A DNA stretch of 64,000 nt from an uncultured Dokdonella sp. (GTDB lineage: Bacteria; Pseudomonadota; Gammaproteobacteria; Xanthomonadales; Rhodanobacteraceae): the NCBI GenBank assembly GCA_934526015.1, contig CAKSZY010000008.1:31720-95719 (forward strand), in the 5' to 3' direction. Every line of letters begins with the position of its first letter. Position 1 is the first letter of the stretch. The translations under genes and the position numbers were made by a program. The notes under the pieces are model-generated. The model saw only the letters and a program-made list of their open reading frames with translations. It made no database searches and had not been told where the DNA came from. Positions 7,813 to 21,619 of this stretch are shown piece by piece.

Positions 7813-8382
7813 GCCGGCCAGCACGCGCGCCACGCGGTCCACCAGGCCGGCATCGGCCGGGGCGGTGCCGGTGGTGCCGGTGCTGGCGCCGAGCAGGCGC
7901 GACACCGCCGCGACCACCGCATCCAGCGGTTGCGGTTCTGCCGGAGCCGGCGGTGACGGGCTCGGGCGTGGCGCCGCCGGCGCTTCGCGCGGGGCGACGG
8001 GCGGCGCTGCGGCGGGCGACGCGGGTGCCGCCGGCGCGACACCGGCCGGCGGATTGGCCAAGGCGGCCTTGCGGTCGGCGTAGATGGCGAACAGGCGGGT
8101 AAAGCCGGCGACGTCGAACACCTGGCGCACGGACGCGCTGAGCCCGGCGAGGCGCACGTTGCCGTTGCCCTCGACCGCCTTGGCCAGCGCCAGCAACACG
8201 CGCAGGCCGGCACTGCTCACATAGCCGATCCCGGCCAGGTCGAGCACGAGGTAACGCTGACCGGCCTGCAGCAGGTCCTGCACGGCAAGTTCGAGGTCGG
8301 CGGCCGTCTCGGTGTCGAGGCGCCCGACCAGCACGAGCACGCAGAACGGCTCCTCGCGCTGCTCGCGGATCTCCAGCGCCAT
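7810..8382 (-). CDS. STAS-domain anti-sigma-factor antagonist with Ala/Pro-rich tail
   Basis: A protein of 190 aa. Residues 1-110 form a STAS domain: strand LVGRLDTETAADLE, then the central GIGYVSSAGLRVLLALAK, in which a serine of the SSAG motif would be the phosphorylation site. The C-terminal 80 residues are a low-complexity Ala/Pro linker ending in a short helix (VDRVARVLAG). STAS antagonists bind an anti-sigma kinase when unphosphorylated, and a PP2C phosphatase of the kind encoded at 6055 reactivates them. The start lies one base after the stop of the upstream FHA protein gene, indicating an operon. No anti-sigma kinase gene is visible nearby. Confidence 0.85.
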   Translation of the reverse strand: MALEIREQREEPFCVLVLVGRLDTETAADLELAVQDLLQAGQRYLVLDLAGIGYVSSAGLRVLLALAKAVEGNGNVRLAGLSASVRQVFDVAGFTRLFAIYADRKAALANPPAGVAPAAPASPAAAPPVAPREAPAAPRPSPSPPAPAEPQPLDAVVAAVSRLLGASTGTTGTAPADAGLVDRVARVLAG

Positions 8383-8383
8383 C

Positions 8384-9391
8384 TCATCCTTCCCGGAACA
8401 CGAAGCGCGCCATGCCGATCTGGATGACGTCCTCGTGGCGCAACAGCGCCTGCTGGATGATCTCGGCGTTCACCCGCGTGCCGGCCTTGCTGCCGAGATC
8501 GCTGAGGGTGTAGCCCTTGCCGTCGACGGTGATCTGCGCATGGCGCGCATCCACGCCGGGTCCGCCGATGCGGATGTCGTTGGCGGCATCGGCGCCGAGC
8601 GCGACCGGCTTCGGCGGCAACGGGATCGCCGTGCGCCCGGCTTCGGGGTTCTGCGGCACCAGCCGCGCGGTGCGCAGCGACATGGTTGCCGTCGCCCCGA
8701 GGGTCGCCGGTGCAGCGCCCGGCGGCGGCGGCACGCGCGGCGGCTCGGGCAGCTTCAGCACCTGCAGGATCTGGGTCTGTGCGGTCGGCGGCGGGCCGGG
8801 CGGCAACGGCGGCAGCGGTGCAGCGACGGTGGGCACCTGCGACGGGTGCGGCGGCGGCTCCGCGATCGGCATCTCCTGCGTGCTGGCCGGGCCGGGAATG
8901 TCGAACACCGGCGCCCCGCGCAGCAGTTCCTCCTCGTTGGCGAACACCTCGAGGAAGCGGCCGCGCAGCTTCTCGCCCTGCTTGTGGGCGGCCGCGCGTT
9001 CGGCCAGCTGCGCCTCGATCTCCTTGATGCGGCCGGCGAAATCGGCGGCGTCGAACTCGCCGAGCTTGTGGCGCAGTTCGATCTCCTGGCGGTCGAGCTT
9101 GACCGCCTCGTGGGCGGCATCGATCTCGGCCAGCACCCCGCGCAGGCGCGCGTAGGTTTCCCGCGCCGTCCGCCGCAGCGGCTCGGCCTCGGTTTCGAGG
9201 GCGGCCAGTTTCGAGGAATAGTCCGCGCTGACCCGCGAGTAGACGGACGGATCGAAATCGGCCTTGACCGACTCCAGCCCGGACAGTCGCTCGCGCAGGA
9301 CGTCGGCATCCTGCTTGAGTGCCTTCAGCGCATCGATGACACCCAGGTCGACGCTCGACAGGGCGTCGGATGCTCCCGCGTTCTTGACCAT
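8384..9391 (-). CDS. Coiled-coil protein with C-terminal FHA domain
   Basis: A protein of 335 aa, read from the ATG at 9391, which has a strong ribosome site (GGAGGG) seven bases away; longer frames would run into the upstream gene. The first 170 residues are a charged, heptad-rich coiled coil. A Pro-rich linker follows, and the C-terminal 90 residues are an FHA domain (NDIRIGGPGVDARHAQI, LGSKAGTRVN). FHA domains bind phosphothreonine peptides. Two companion genes also carry FHA domains, so this is probably a scaffold in the same signalling set. The final function is unknown. Confidence 0.82.
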   Translation of the reverse strand: MVKNAGASDALSSVDLGVIDALKALKQDADVLRERLSGLESVKADFDPSVYSRVSADYSSKLAALETEAEPLRRTARETYARLRGVLAEIDAAHEAVKLDRQEIELRHKLGEFDAADFAGRIKEIEAQLAERAAAHKQGEKLRGRFLEVFANEEELLRGAPVFDIPGPASTQEMPIAEPPPHPSQVPTVAAPLPPLPPGPPPTAQTQILQVLKLPEPPRVPPPPGAAPATLGATATMSLRTARLVPQNPEAGRTAIPLPPKPVALGADAANDIRIGGPGVDARHAQITVDGKGYTLSDLGSKAGTRVNAEIIQQALLRHEDVIQIGMARFVFREG

Positions 9392-9410
9392 GTTTCCCTC
9401 CGGGCCGCGT

Positions 9411-10268
9411 TCAGGCGGCGGTGAACAGGACTTCGACGGCACCGAAGCGCAAGGAGTCGCCGGGCTTGATCGGCACGTCGACTCCGGTCTTCACGCGCAC
9501 GCCGTTGACGAAGGTGCCGTTGACCGTGCCGGTTTCCTCGCGCACGAAGTAGAGGCGCCCCTGGCGCACGAGTTTCGCATGGCGGCGGCTCAGGCTGCGC
9601 GTGGCATCGAGGCCGCTGAGGTCGATCTCGGGGCGGATGCCGGCGGCAGGGTCCGGCCGACCGACGAGGAACTGCTCGATGGCCGGATCGAGGGCAAAGG
9701 ATTCGCCGCCGGCATGGCGCAACACGCAACTTTCGGCGGCCGGGGCGGCCGGCGCCGGGGCCACCGCGATCGAGGTCGGCGGCGGCTCGTCGGCCGGTGC
9801 CGGCTTCGCCGCGGCCGGACGGGTCGCGGCAGGCTTCGCAACGGCGGGTCGGGTCGGTGCCGCCGCGGGGGATTTCGCCGGCGCGCTGCGCAGGCGCGCC
9901 AGCTCGCCGAGGGCTTCGCCGAGCTGCTCCTCGCTGCGGCGGTGGCGCGCGGCCAGGGCGCGCATGATGCGGATCGCGATCTCGATGTTCTGCCGCAGCA
10001 GGTCGGACAGCTGGGCGCGCTCGATGCGCAACAGGCGGGTGGCCTCGCGCGCACTGGCGCTGGCAAAGCGCGGGCGGTCCTCGAGCATGGCCATTTCGCC
10101 GAAGAAGTCGCCCGGGCCGAGGGTTGCCACCGGTTCCGCGCCGCGCGCGGCGCGGAACAGCTCGACCGCGCCGCTCTCGATGATGAACATCGCCTGCCCG
10201 GCGTCTCCCTCGCGGAACACGAACTGGCCGGCGGGAACGTCGAGGGTGAGGGCCGCGAGGGTTTCCAT
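9411..10268 (-). CDS. Cyclic-nucleotide-binding domain - FHA domain protein
   Basis: A protein of 285 aa from the ATG at 10268. Residues 1-115 form a CRP-type cyclic-nucleotide-binding fold, with FREGDAGQAMFIIESG and GPGDFFGEMAMLEDRPR, the phosphate-binding cassette. There is no DNA-binding helix-turn-helix; instead an Ala/Pro-rich linker (about 145-185) leads to a C-terminal FHA domain with VGRPDPA, SLSRRHAKL and GTVNGTFVNG. It is the first gene of the leftward operon that continues with the FHA coiled-coil and STAS genes. It could pass a cyclic-nucleotide signal to phosphothreonine-dependent partners; that role is inference. Confidence 0.85.
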   Translation of the reverse strand: METLAALTLDVPAGQFVFREGDAGQAMFIIESGAVELFRAARGAEPVATLGPGDFFGEMAMLEDRPRFASASAREATRLLRIERAQLSDLLRQNIEIAIRIMRALAARHRRSEEQLGEALGELARLRSAPAKSPAAAPTRPAVAKPAATRPAAAKPAPADEPPPTSIAVAPAPAAPAAESCVLRHAGGESFALDPAIEQFLVGRPDPAAGIRPEIDLSGLDATRSLSRRHAKLVRQGRLYFVREETGTVNGTFVNGVRVKTGVDVPIKPGDSLRFGAVEVLFTAA

Positions 10269-10443
10269 GGGCGCGCTGCTGGCGTGGCGGAGGCCGCCAT
10301 TCGGCCTTCGATTATGCCGAGCGGTGCACGAGCGCGGCAACCCGCCGCGGCGGCGCCGGCGGGCGGCGTGCGACATATCGACGCGAAGCCGACGACCGCT
10401 GCCGGCAGTGCAGCTGCGCAGGCCTTGCCGCGGCCGCTTCAGG

Positions 10444-10473
10444 TTGCAGTGCCAGAAAGCGTGCTGGTATCAT
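10444..10473 (+). promoter_or_regulatory. Predicted promoter of the atp operon
   Basis: TTGCAG (10444-10449), an 18-base spacer and TATCAT (10468-10473, five of six consensus bases) lie about 40 bases before atpI. This 240-base gap also separates atpI from the leftward FHA operon, so it must hold a divergent promoter too, which I could not place. The -35 match is weak. Confidence 0.4.
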
Positions 10474-10510
10474 TTTCAGGCTTTGTCGACACCTTTTTCC
10501 CGCGGTGTCG

Positions 10511-12129
<1,619 letters not shown>

Positions 12130-12151
12130 GTTCCAGAGGTCCGGCATCCGC

Positions 12152-12175
12152 GCGGCGGCCGCCTGCGGCCGCCGC
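12152..12175 (+). other. Perfect GC hairpin in the atpE-atpF spacer
   Basis: GCGGCGGCCGC (12152-12162) is followed two bases later by its exact complement (12165-12175). There is no T-run, so it is unlikely to be a strong terminator. A stem right after atpE could protect the 3' end of a processed atpE mRNA. Confidence 0.7.
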
Positions 12176-12195
12176 CACGCATGAGCTAAGTCCCC

Positions 12196-12666
12196 ATGAA
12201 TCCCAATGTCACTCTCGTGATCCAGGGCCTGGCGTTCTTCGCCGTGGTCCTGCTCGTCATGAAATTCGGCTGGCCGCACATCCTCGCGGCCATCGAGGAG
12301 CGCCAGGCGAAGATCGCCGAGGGCCTCGCCGCGGCCGACCGCGCGCGCCAGGAGCTCGCCGATGCCGACGCGCGCGTCGCCGACGAGATCCGCAAGGCAC
12401 GTGTCGAGGCGGCAGCGATCGTCGACAAGGCACAGCAGCAGGCCAACCAGATCGTCGACAAGGCGCGCAACGACGCCATCGTCGAGGCGACCCGGCAGAA
12501 GGCGATCGCTGCGGCCGACATCGAGGCGCAGGCGCACAAGGCTCGCGAGGAACTGCGCACGCAGGTCGCCGCGCTGGCCGTCGCCGGCGCGCAGAAGATC
12601 CTCAAGCGCGAGATCGATGCCGGCGCCCACAAGTCGCTGATCGACCAGCTCGTCGCCGAGATCTGA
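12196..12666 (+). CDS. atpF: ATP synthase Fo subunit b
   Basis: A protein of 156 aa, the usual length. An N-terminal membrane helix (about residues 5-25, LVIQGLAFFAVVLLVMKFGWP) is followed by the long charged helix that dimerises as the peripheral stalk and ends near the delta-binding region. It holds F1 to subunit a during rotation. The stop is four bases from the atpH start. Confidence 0.96.
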   Translation: MNPNVTLVIQGLAFFAVVLLVMKFGWPHILAAIEERQAKIAEGLAAADRARQELADADARVADEIRKARVEAAAIVDKAQQQANQIVDKARNDAIVEATRQKAIAAADIEAQAHKAREELRTQVAALAVAGAQKILKREIDAGAHKSLIDQLVAEI

Positions 12667-12670
12667 TGCC

Positions 12671-13204
12671 ATGTCGAGCGCACTGACCCTGGCACGTCCG
12701 TACGCCCGCGCCGCGTTCGAGAGCGCGCGCGCCGGCGCCACCCTCGCCGACTGGTCCGGCAAGCTCGCCTTCGCCGCGCAGGCCGCCGCCGATCCGCGCG
12801 TGACCGCGCTGTTCGGCGACCCGCGCATCGGCGCACACGACCTGGCGGCGCTGTTCATGCCGTCCGGCGAAGCGGGCGATTCCGGTTTCAGTGCCTTCAT
12901 CCGGCTGCTGGCCGACAATCGCCGCCTGCCGGTGCTGCCGGAAATCGCCGCCCTGTTCGAGGAGCTCAAGCTCGAGTCCGAGCGCGTGCTCAAGGTGAAC
13001 ATGCGCGCCGCCAGCCCGATCGCCGAGGCCGAGGTCGCCAAGCTCAGGGACGCACTCGGCCGCCGCTTCGGCCGCAGCATCGAGATCACCCAGACGCTCG
13101 ACGCCGACCTGCTCGGCGGCGCCGTCATCGATGCCGGCGAAGTCGTCATCGACGGCTCCGTGCGCGGTCGCCTCGAACGCCTCGAACACGCCCTCTCCCA
13201 CTGA
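12671..13204 (+). CDS. atpH: ATP synthase F1 subunit delta
   Basis: A protein of 177 aa beginning [17 protein letters not shown], the conserved OSCP/delta N-terminus. The C-terminal part has the [25 protein letters not shown] signature spread over residues 146-170. Delta sits on top of F1 and joins the alpha subunits to the b-dimer stalk. It is closely spaced between atpF and atpA. Confidence 0.96.
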   Translation: MSSALTLARPYARAAFESARAGATLADWSGKLAFAAQAAADPRVTALFGDPRIGAHDLAALFMPSGEAGDSGFSAFIRLLADNRRLPVLPEIAALFEELKLESERVLKVNMRAASPIAEAEVAKLRDALGRRFGRSIEITQTLDADLLGGAVIDAGEVVIDGSVRGRLERLEHALSH

Positions 13205-13251
13205 ATTCGCACTCGCAGGGCGGGCCGGACCCGTCCTCCAGGAAGACAACC

Positions 13252-14799
<1,548 letters not shown>

Positions 14800-14810
14800 A
14801 GATCCAGCAG

Positions 14811-14950
14811 GAGCAGGGACCAGGGGCCAGGGGCGAGGGCGCGAAAATCGCGTCTTGCGCGAGAATCGGTTGCCACGCCCACCCCCTGTCCCTAGCCCCT
14901 AGACCCTAGTCCCTAGTCCAAGTCCCAAACCCCCCAGACTCCAGACCCTA
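14811..14950. repeat. Inverted heptamer-repeat element, copy 2 (atpA-atpG spacer)
   Basis: The left arm (GGGACCAGGGGCCAGGGGCGA) leads to a core starting GAGGGCGCGAAAATCG at 14835, identical over 16 bases to copy 1. The right arm is CCCTAGCCCCTAGACCCTAGT and degenerate continuations to about 14950. The element fills almost the whole spacer between two genes that must be co-expressed, and would form a large hairpin in the operon mRNA six bases before the atpG start. Confidence 0.85.
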
Positions 14951-14955
14951 TCGAT

Positions 14956-15819
14956 ATGGCCGGCGGCAGAGAAATCAAAACCAAGATCAAGAGCGTGCAG
15001 AACACCCGCAAGGTGACGCGCGCGCTCGAGATGGTCTCGGCATCGAAGATCCGCAAGGCGCAGGACCTGATGAAGGCCTCGCGTCCGTACGCACGCCTGA
15101 TGCGCCAGGTCATCGGCCACATCGCGCGGGCGAACTCGGAGTACAAGCACCCGTTCATGGTCGAGCGCGAGGAGATCCGGCGCATCGGCTTCATCGTGGT
15201 GTCGACCGACCGCGGCCTCTGCGGCGGCCTCAACTCGAACCTGTTCCGCCGCCTGCTCGGCGAGATCCGCGAGTGGCAGGCGAAGGGCGTCGAGGTCGAA
15301 CTGGTGTGCATCGGCCAGAAGGCGGTCACCTTCTTCCGCCGCCTCAAGCTTTCCATGGTCGGCAGCGTGACCCACCTCGGCGAGCGCCCGGAAGTGGCCG
15401 AGCTGATCGGCATCATCAAGGTCATGCTCGACGGCTACACCGAAGGCCGCCTCGATCGCGTCTCGCTGGTCTACAACGACTTCGTCAACACGATGACCCA
15501 GCGCGCGACGGTCGACCAGTTGCTGCCGCTGCCGCCGTCGACCGAGATCGCCTCGGCGCATGCCTGGGATTATCTCTACGAGCCGGATGCCGAGGTCGTG
15601 CTCGACCACGTGCTGACGCGTTACGTCGAGTCGCTGGTCTACCAGGCCACGCTGGAGAACCTCGCCAGCGAACATGCCGCGCGCATGGTCGCGATGAAGG
15701 GCGCGTCCGACAACGCGACCAAGGCGATCGGCTCGCTGACCCTGATCTACAACAAGGCGCGCCAGGCGGCGATCACCCAGGAAATTTCCGAGATCGTCAG
15801 CGGCGCGGCGGCGGTATGA
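14956..15819 (+). CDS. atpG: ATP synthase F1 subunit gamma
   Basis: A protein of 287 aa. The N-terminal helix [20 protein letters not shown] and the C-terminal helix with the signature [14 protein letters not shown] form the central rotor shaft. Gamma turns inside the alpha3-beta3 ring and drives the conformational cycle. The ATG at 14956 lies immediately after repeat copy 2 and lacks an obvious strong ribosome site, so the upstream repeat sequence effectively sets its translation initiation region. Confidence 0.97.
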   Translation: MAGGREIKTKIKSVQNTRKVTRALEMVSASKIRKAQDLMKASRPYARLMRQVIGHIARANSEYKHPFMVEREEIRRIGFIVVSTDRGLCGGLNSNLFRRLLGEIREWQAKGVEVELVCIGQKAVTFFRRLKLSMVGSVTHLGERPEVAELIGIIKVMLDGYTEGRLDRVSLVYNDFVNTMTQRATVDQLLPLPPSTEIASAHAWDYLYEPDAEVVLDHVLTRYVESLVYQATLENLASEHAARMVAMKGASDNATKAIGSLTLIYNKARQAAITQEISEIVSGAAAV

Positions 15820-15835
15820 GTGCGATCGTCCGTGA

Positions 15836-17371
<1,536 letters not shown>

Positions 17372-17516
17372 AGGGCTAGGGGTTAGGGGCTAGGGACTAG
17401 GGATGGCTTATGAGTACCGTGCCCTGTTCTCCCATTCCTGGTCCATCGCTCGATTGTCGTGCCCTAGCCCCTAGCCTCTAGTCTCTGCTAGTCCCTAGCC
17501 CCTAGCCCCTGCCGAG
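17372..17516. repeat. Inverted heptamer-repeat element, copy 3 (atpD-atpC spacer)
   Basis: The left arm is GGGCTAGGGGTTAGGGGCTA and GGGACTAGGGA; the right arm is CCCTAGCCCCTAGCCTCTAGT and following units to 17516. The core (about 60 bases) does not show the GAGGGCGC-AAAA motif of copies 1, 2 and 4. It occupies the entire spacer between atpD and atpC. Confidence 0.85.
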
Positions 17517-17522
17517 GTTTCC

Positions 17523-17945
17523 ATGACCACCATCCGTTGCGACATCGTCAGCGCCGAAGCCGAGATCTTCCACGGCGACGCCCGCATGGTCGTCGCCACC
17601 GGCGAGATGGGCGAGCTCGGCATCGCGCCGCGCCATGCCCCGCTGATCACGCGCCTCAAGCCCGGCCAGGTGCGCGTCATCCTCGAGAACGGCGACGAGC
17701 AGTTCTTCTATGTCTCCGGCGGCATCCTCGAGGTGCAGCCGCAGGTCGTCACCGTGCTCGCCGATACCGCGATGCGCGCGGCCGATCTCGACGAAGCGCA
17801 GGCTCGCAAGGCCAAGGACGACGCCGAACGGGCGCTCGCCAACCGCTCCGAGGCGCTGGAAGTCGCCGAAGCGCAGGCGCGGCTCGCCGAAGCCACCGCG
17901 CAGTTGCAGGCGCTCGAACGCCTGCGTCGCAACCTCAAGCACTGA
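17523..17945 (+). CDS. atpC: ATP synthase F1 subunit epsilon
   Basis: A protein of 140 aa. An N-terminal beta-sandwich ([36 protein letters not shown]) is followed by the C-terminal helical hairpin (about 90-138, [16 protein letters not shown]) that can insert into the ring and inhibit ATP hydrolysis. It is the last gene of the atp operon. Its ATG lies seven bases after repeat copy 3; the ribosome site is GAGG in CCGAGGTTTCC. Confidence 0.96.
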   Translation: MTTIRCDIVSAEAEIFHGDARMVVATGEMGELGIAPRHAPLITRLKPGQVRVILENGDEQFFYVSGGILEVQPQVVTVLADTAMRAADLDEAQARKAKDDAERALANRSEALEVAEAQARLAEATAQLQALERLRRNLKH

Positions 17946-17968
17946 GGCCACCGCGCGGTTTCCCCGAC

Positions 17969-17992
17969 GGCGCCGGCAAGACGGCCGGCGCC
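17969..17992 (+). terminator. GC hairpin after atpC, possible end of the atp operon
   Basis: GGCGCCGGC and GCCGGCGCC pair perfectly across a six-base AAGACG loop, 24 bases after the atpC stop. There is no T-run, so termination would need Rho or another aid. The remaining gap to glmU (to 18189) contains no gene. Confidence 0.4.
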
Positions 17993-18189
17993 GCGTTCCC
18001 GTCCGCATCACCCACCCGCGCGCACGCCGCGTGTCACTCGCGAGCGCCCGGCGAAGCCCGATCCGCCGTCGCCTGCCCGTGCACCGTCCACCGGCCCGCT
18101 TCGGCCTTGCGTCGCGGCGCAATGCCCGGCGTGTTCTCCGCTTCGCGGATTTCCGTTAAGGTTCCCCGCTTGCACCGGGGAGAATGTCC

Positions 18190-19557
18190 ATGAGCGCTGC
18201 GCCATTGCACGTCGTCGTCCTCGCCGCCGGCGAAGGCAAGCGCATGAAGTCGGCGCGGCCGAAGGTGCTGATGCCGCTGGCCGGCAAGCCGATGCTCGGC
18301 CATGTGCTGGCCACCGCGCGCACCCTCGAACCGGCCGCGATCCACATCGTCTACGGCCATGGCGGCGACCAGGTACGCGCGGCGTTCGCCGACCCCGACC
18401 TGTCCTGGGTCCTGCAATCCGAACAGCGCGGCACCGGCCATGCGGTGCGCCTGGCGATGGCGGCGATTCCCGAGGACGCGCGCGTGCTCGTGCTGTATGG
18501 CGACGTGCCGCTGATCGGCAGCGAAACCCTGGCCAACCTGCTGGCGTTCGCCTCCCCGCTGGTCGCCCTGGTCACCCAGCTCGACACGCCGTACGGCTAC
18601 GGCCGGGTGATCCGCGACGGCATCGGCCGCGTGCGCGCGATCATCGAGGAAAAGGATTGCACGGCCGAGCAGCGCGCCATCACCTGGGTCAACAGCGGCA
18701 TCCTCGCCGCCGACGCACGCCGGCTGCGGGTGTGGATCAACAATCTTTCCGACGACAACGCCCAGCACGAGTACTACCTGACCGACGTCTACGCGCAGGC
18801 CAACGACGAGGGCGAGCCGGCCGAGGCCAGCCTGTGCATGAATCCGCAGGAGGTGTTCGGCGCCAACGATCCCTGGCAGCTGGCCGCCCTCGAACGCCTC
18901 TACCAGCGCCTGCGCGCGACCCGTCTCGCCGCCGCCGGCGTGCGCTTCGCCGATCCGGTGCGCTTCGATGTGCGCGGCAACGTGACGGTCGGTCGTGACG
19001 TCGAGATCGACGTCGACGTGATCCTCGAAAACGATGTCGTGCTTGGCGACGAGGTCTCGATCGGGCCGTTCTGCCGCATCGCCCACTCGCGCCTCGCCGC
19101 CGGCACCGTCGTGCGCGGCCACTGCGACCTCGAGGGCGTGGTCACCCACGGACCCTGCGTGATCGGCCCGTTCGCGCGCCTGCGTCCCGGCAGCGAACTG
19201 GCCGCCGGCACGCGCATCGGCAACTTCGTCGAGACCAAGAACGCGACCTTCGCCACCGGTGCCAAGGCCAACCACCTGAGTTACGTCGGCGACGCCACGG
19301 TCGGTGCCGGGGCGAACATCGGGGCCGGCACGATCACCTGCAACTACGACGGCGCCAACAAGTACCGCACGGTGATCGGCGAGCAGGCCTTCATCGGTTC
19401 GAACAGCGCCCTCGTCGCCCCGGTCAGCATCGGCAACCACGCCACCATCGGCGCCGGCTCGGTGGTCACCCGCAATGCCCCGGACGGCGAACTCACCGTC
19501 GCCCGCGCGCGCCAGGCGACCGTGCCGGGCTGGAAGCGGCCGGAGAAGGGTGGCTAG
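18190..19557 (+). CDS. glmU: Bifunctional UDP-GlcNAc pyrophosphorylase / glucosamine-1-phosphate acetyltransferase
   Basis: About 455 aa. The N-terminal uridyltransferase domain has [17 protein letters not shown] and [11 protein letters not shown]; the C-terminal left-handed beta-helix (hexapeptide repeats from about 245) has [20 protein letters not shown] and the acetyl-CoA region HLSYVGDA. GlmU makes UDP-GlcNAc for peptidoglycan, LPS and, here, probably the downstream exopolysaccharide. The ATG at 18190 gives a seven-base spacing from GGGGAG and a family-like N-terminus; an in-frame ATG at 18184 is possible. The TAG stop at 19555 is the start of repeat copy 4. glmU after atpC is a common gammaproteobacterial order. 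Confidence 0.96.
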   Translation: MSAAPLHVVVLAAGEGKRMKSARPKVLMPLAGKPMLGHVLATARTLEPAAIHIVYGHGGDQVRAAFADPDLSWVLQSEQRGTGHAVRLAMAAIPEDARVLVLYGDVPLIGSETLANLLAFASPLVALVTQLDTPYGYGRVIRDGIGRVRAIIEEKDCTAEQRAITWVNSGILAADARRLRVWINNLSDDNAQHEYYLTDVYAQANDEGEPAEASLCMNPQEVFGANDPWQLAALERLYQRLRATRLAAAGVRFADPVRFDVRGNVTVGRDVEIDVDVILENDVVLGDEVSIGPFCRIAHSRLAAGTVVRGHCDLEGVVTHGPCVIGPFARLRPGSELAAGTRIGNFVETKNATFATGAKANHLSYVGDATVGAGANIGAGTITCNYDGANKYRTVIGEQAFIGSNSALVAPVSIGNHATIGAGSVVTRNAPDGELTVARARQATVPGWKRPEKGG

Positions 19558-19786
19558 GGGCTGGGGCGAGGGGCTGGGGGCTAGGGGCTAGGGCGAGGGG
19601 CGAGGGGCGAGGGCGCAAAAACCGGATCTTGTTGAACCCGTGCACCCTGTACGGCTGCTGTTTCGGACATTCCCGCTCGCCGCTGTCGCCCGATTATCGA
19701 GCCCTCGCCCCTCGTCCCTCGCCCTGCCTTTGATGCCCTAGCCCCTCGCCCTAGGCCCTAGCCCCTAGTCCCTAGCCCTCCCCTAG
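19553..19786. repeat. Inverted heptamer-repeat element, copy 4
   Basis: The largest copy. The left arm is alternating CTAGGGG, CTGGGGG and CGAGGGG units to about 19615, with the core motif GAGGGCGCAAAAACCGG at 19609. The right arm, from about 19700 to 19786, is made of CCCTCGC, CCCTAGC and CCCTAGT units. It lies between convergent genes, and both of their TAG stops (19555-19557 forward, 19783-19785 reverse) are built from repeat sequence, as in copy 1. Confidence 0.88.
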
Positions 19787-21537
19787 CCCTCGAAGCCATC
19801 CGCGAACACGGCGTCGACCTGCGCGGCTGCCGCCTGCATGGCCCAGCCGAGGCCGGCCGAGACGCGGTGTTCCCAGCCGAACTTGCGCCACGGCGAAGTG
19901 CGGTAGGCCGGCAGGCCGCTGGCCGGGCCGTTCGGGCGGATCCAGTAGTTCACGCCGGTGTCGTAGGCGAAGTAGAGATCCTCGGCGGCATCGGCGAGGC
20001 GCGGATCGGACTGGCCGGTCATCTCGGCGAAGTAGTGGGCCCAGGCGATGCCGGCGGCCACGTCGAGCGCGTGTTCGATGTCGGCGCTGTTGACCTGGCC
20101 ATCGGCGCCATTGGACAGCATCGCGTAGCGCGGCACGGCAAGCGCGCCGGAGTGGTTGCTGTACATGTGCGCGGTCGTCATCACCGTCGAGGCGCGGAGG
20201 AAGTTGCCCATGCGGCGGATGAAACCGGCGATCGCCGGATCCTCCGAGGTCGAATACGCGCGCAGCATGGCGTCGACGACCAGCATGCTCATCCAGCTCG
20301 ACGCGCCGAGCGAGCCGCTGGCCCAGTCGCCGTCGTGCTGCGAACCGTAGTGGTAGAGGCCGCCGTCGACGTAACCGCTCGGCTGCGGAATCTGCCCGTT
20401 GGCGCCGTTCTGGTGACTGACCAGGCGGCCGACGATGTTGCCGACCCGGGTCGCATGGCTGCCACCGAGGAGCTCGTAGGCGACCTGGTTGGCGAGCAGC
20501 TTGTAGGCGGCGTGGCGTTCGGTCCAGAACCCCGTGGACGGCGTCCAGGTCTCGTTGAAGCCGTCGTGCGCGCCGACGATCGCGGCGAGGCGGTCGAGCG
20601 CGCTGTCGTCGCCGGTCAGCCAGTAGCGGTAGGCCAGGTTCTCGGCGTACACGTACTTGGTATCGCCGTTGCGCAGGTCGAAGTAACCGCCCGCATTGAC
20701 GTGGTCGGTGTAGAAATCCGAGGCGCGCACGGCCTCGCGCAGGGCGGAGGCGAAACCGCTGCGCGCATACAGGGCGAACATGGTCGAGGCGCGGTCGTAC
20801 AGCCACGGCTCGTAGTCGGTCTTGTAACGGCACTGGTTGGCCGCGGTGACGCGCGGATCGTCCTCGTTGATCGCGCTGTAGAAATTGTTCTTCATCGCGC
20901 GGTCGGCTTCCTGGTAGCCGGCCCAGTGCTGGGTTGCCGCATTCGTCGCCGGGTTGTCGCGCGGCTCGGTGTTGCCGTCGTCGAACGCGAGGTTGCGCGA
21001 ACCGCGCAGCGCGCCGAGGCTCAGCCAGGCCTTCGGCAGCACGGCATAGACATCGGGCTCCTGCACGCCGTCGGCGGCGAGGTAACTGCCGCTGGTGACG
21101 GTATGCCAGCCGTTGCGCACCGGCACGAGGCTGGCGACGTTCTGCTGGCGCGGCGGGCCGCCCCAGCTGACGGTGACGGTTTCCGCCGCACTGCCGGCGA
21201 AGCTGTGGTGGATCTGCACGCGGGCGACGCGCACGGACGTGCCGTCGAGGGCCGGAACCAGGCGGTGGCGCCACGGGGTCAGTTCGTGCACGTGGGCCGG
21301 AATCTCGTTGCCGTTGCGCATCACGCGCAGGCTGGCGAGGCCGGCCGCGCTGATCGACCCGCGCGGAAACGGCACGCCGAAGGTGACCAGACGCTGGCTG
21401 CCGGGCGTGGCGGCGGAGGTCGGCACCAGTTGCACCTCGATGGCACCGGCCGGCACCGGGCCGGCGAAAAACGCGTCGACGGCATGCGCCGACAGGGGTA
21501 CGGACAACAGGGCGAGCAGCAGGAACAGGCGGATCAC
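19783..21537 (-). CDS. Secreted YetA/PcRGLX-like RIFT-barrel plus helical-toroid protein
   Basis: About 584 aa, read from a GTG at 21537 that has an AAGGAG ribosome site eight bases away and gives a clean signal peptide (VIRLFLLLALLSVPLSAHA). Next is a beta-rich domain with VTFGVPFPRGSI, like the N-terminal RIFT barrel of the rhamnogalacturonan-exolyase (PcRGLX/YetA) group, followed by a long helical region rich in WY/H motifs (YRYWLTGDDSALDRL, WMSMLVVDAMLRAY) suggesting an alpha/alpha toroid. The last residues, VFADGFEG, resemble a tail I recall on exported proteins of Xanthomonadales. A paralogue is at 32476. It is probably an extracellular polysaccharide-active enzyme; the substrate is unknown. 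Confidence 0.75.
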   Translation of the reverse strand: MIRLFLLLALLSVPLSAHAVDAFFAGPVPAGAIEVQLVPTSAATPGSQRLVTFGVPFPRGSISAAGLASLRVMRNGNEIPAHVHELTPWRHRLVPALDGTSVRVARVQIHHSFAGSAAETVTVSWGGPPRQQNVASLVPVRNGWHTVTSGSYLAADGVQEPDVYAVLPKAWLSLGALRGSRNLAFDDGNTEPRDNPATNAATQHWAGYQEADRAMKNNFYSAINEDDPRVTAANQCRYKTDYEPWLYDRASTMFALYARSGFASALREAVRASDFYTDHVNAGGYFDLRNGDTKYVYAENLAYRYWLTGDDSALDRLAAIVGAHDGFNETWTPSTGFWTERHAAYKLLANQVAYELLGGSHATRVGNIVGRLVSHQNGANGQIPQPSGYVDGGLYHYGSQHDGDWASGSLGASSWMSMLVVDAMLRAYSTSEDPAIAGFIRRMGNFLRASTVMTTAHMYSNHSGALAVPRYAMLSNGADGQVNSADIEHALDVAAGIAWAHYFAEMTGQSDPRLADAAEDLYFAYDTGVNYWIRPNGPASGLPAYRTSPWRKFGWEHRVSAGLGWAMQAAAAQVDAVFADGFEG

Positions 21538-21590
21538 GACAGGCACTCCTTCAGGGAGCGCGATCATGGACGCCGGGTGATGGACGATTC

Positions 21591-21619
21591 TTGAATGGGA
21601 TCACAGGCTTGCGTTAATT
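21591..21619 (+). promoter_or_regulatory. Predicted distal promoter of the polysaccharide locus
   Basis: TTGAAT (21591-21596), a 17-base spacer and TTAATT (21614-21619) lie in the 356-base gap between the leftward toroid gene and the nucleotide-sugar dehydrogenase. Just downstream is a palindrome, GGACTT-N5-AAGTCC (21625-21641). The rest of the gap has no convincing gene. Confidence 0.35.

Noticed and set aside
17946..18189. A small gene between atpC and glmU
   Set aside because: The open frames there are shadows without start signals; only a GC hairpin is visible.
21538..21567. ATG at 21567 as the start of the secreted toroid protein
   Set aside because: The GTG at 21537 has an AAGGAG site at good spacing and yields a regular signal peptide; the ATG version adds ten residues that spoil it and contain the ribosome site itself.
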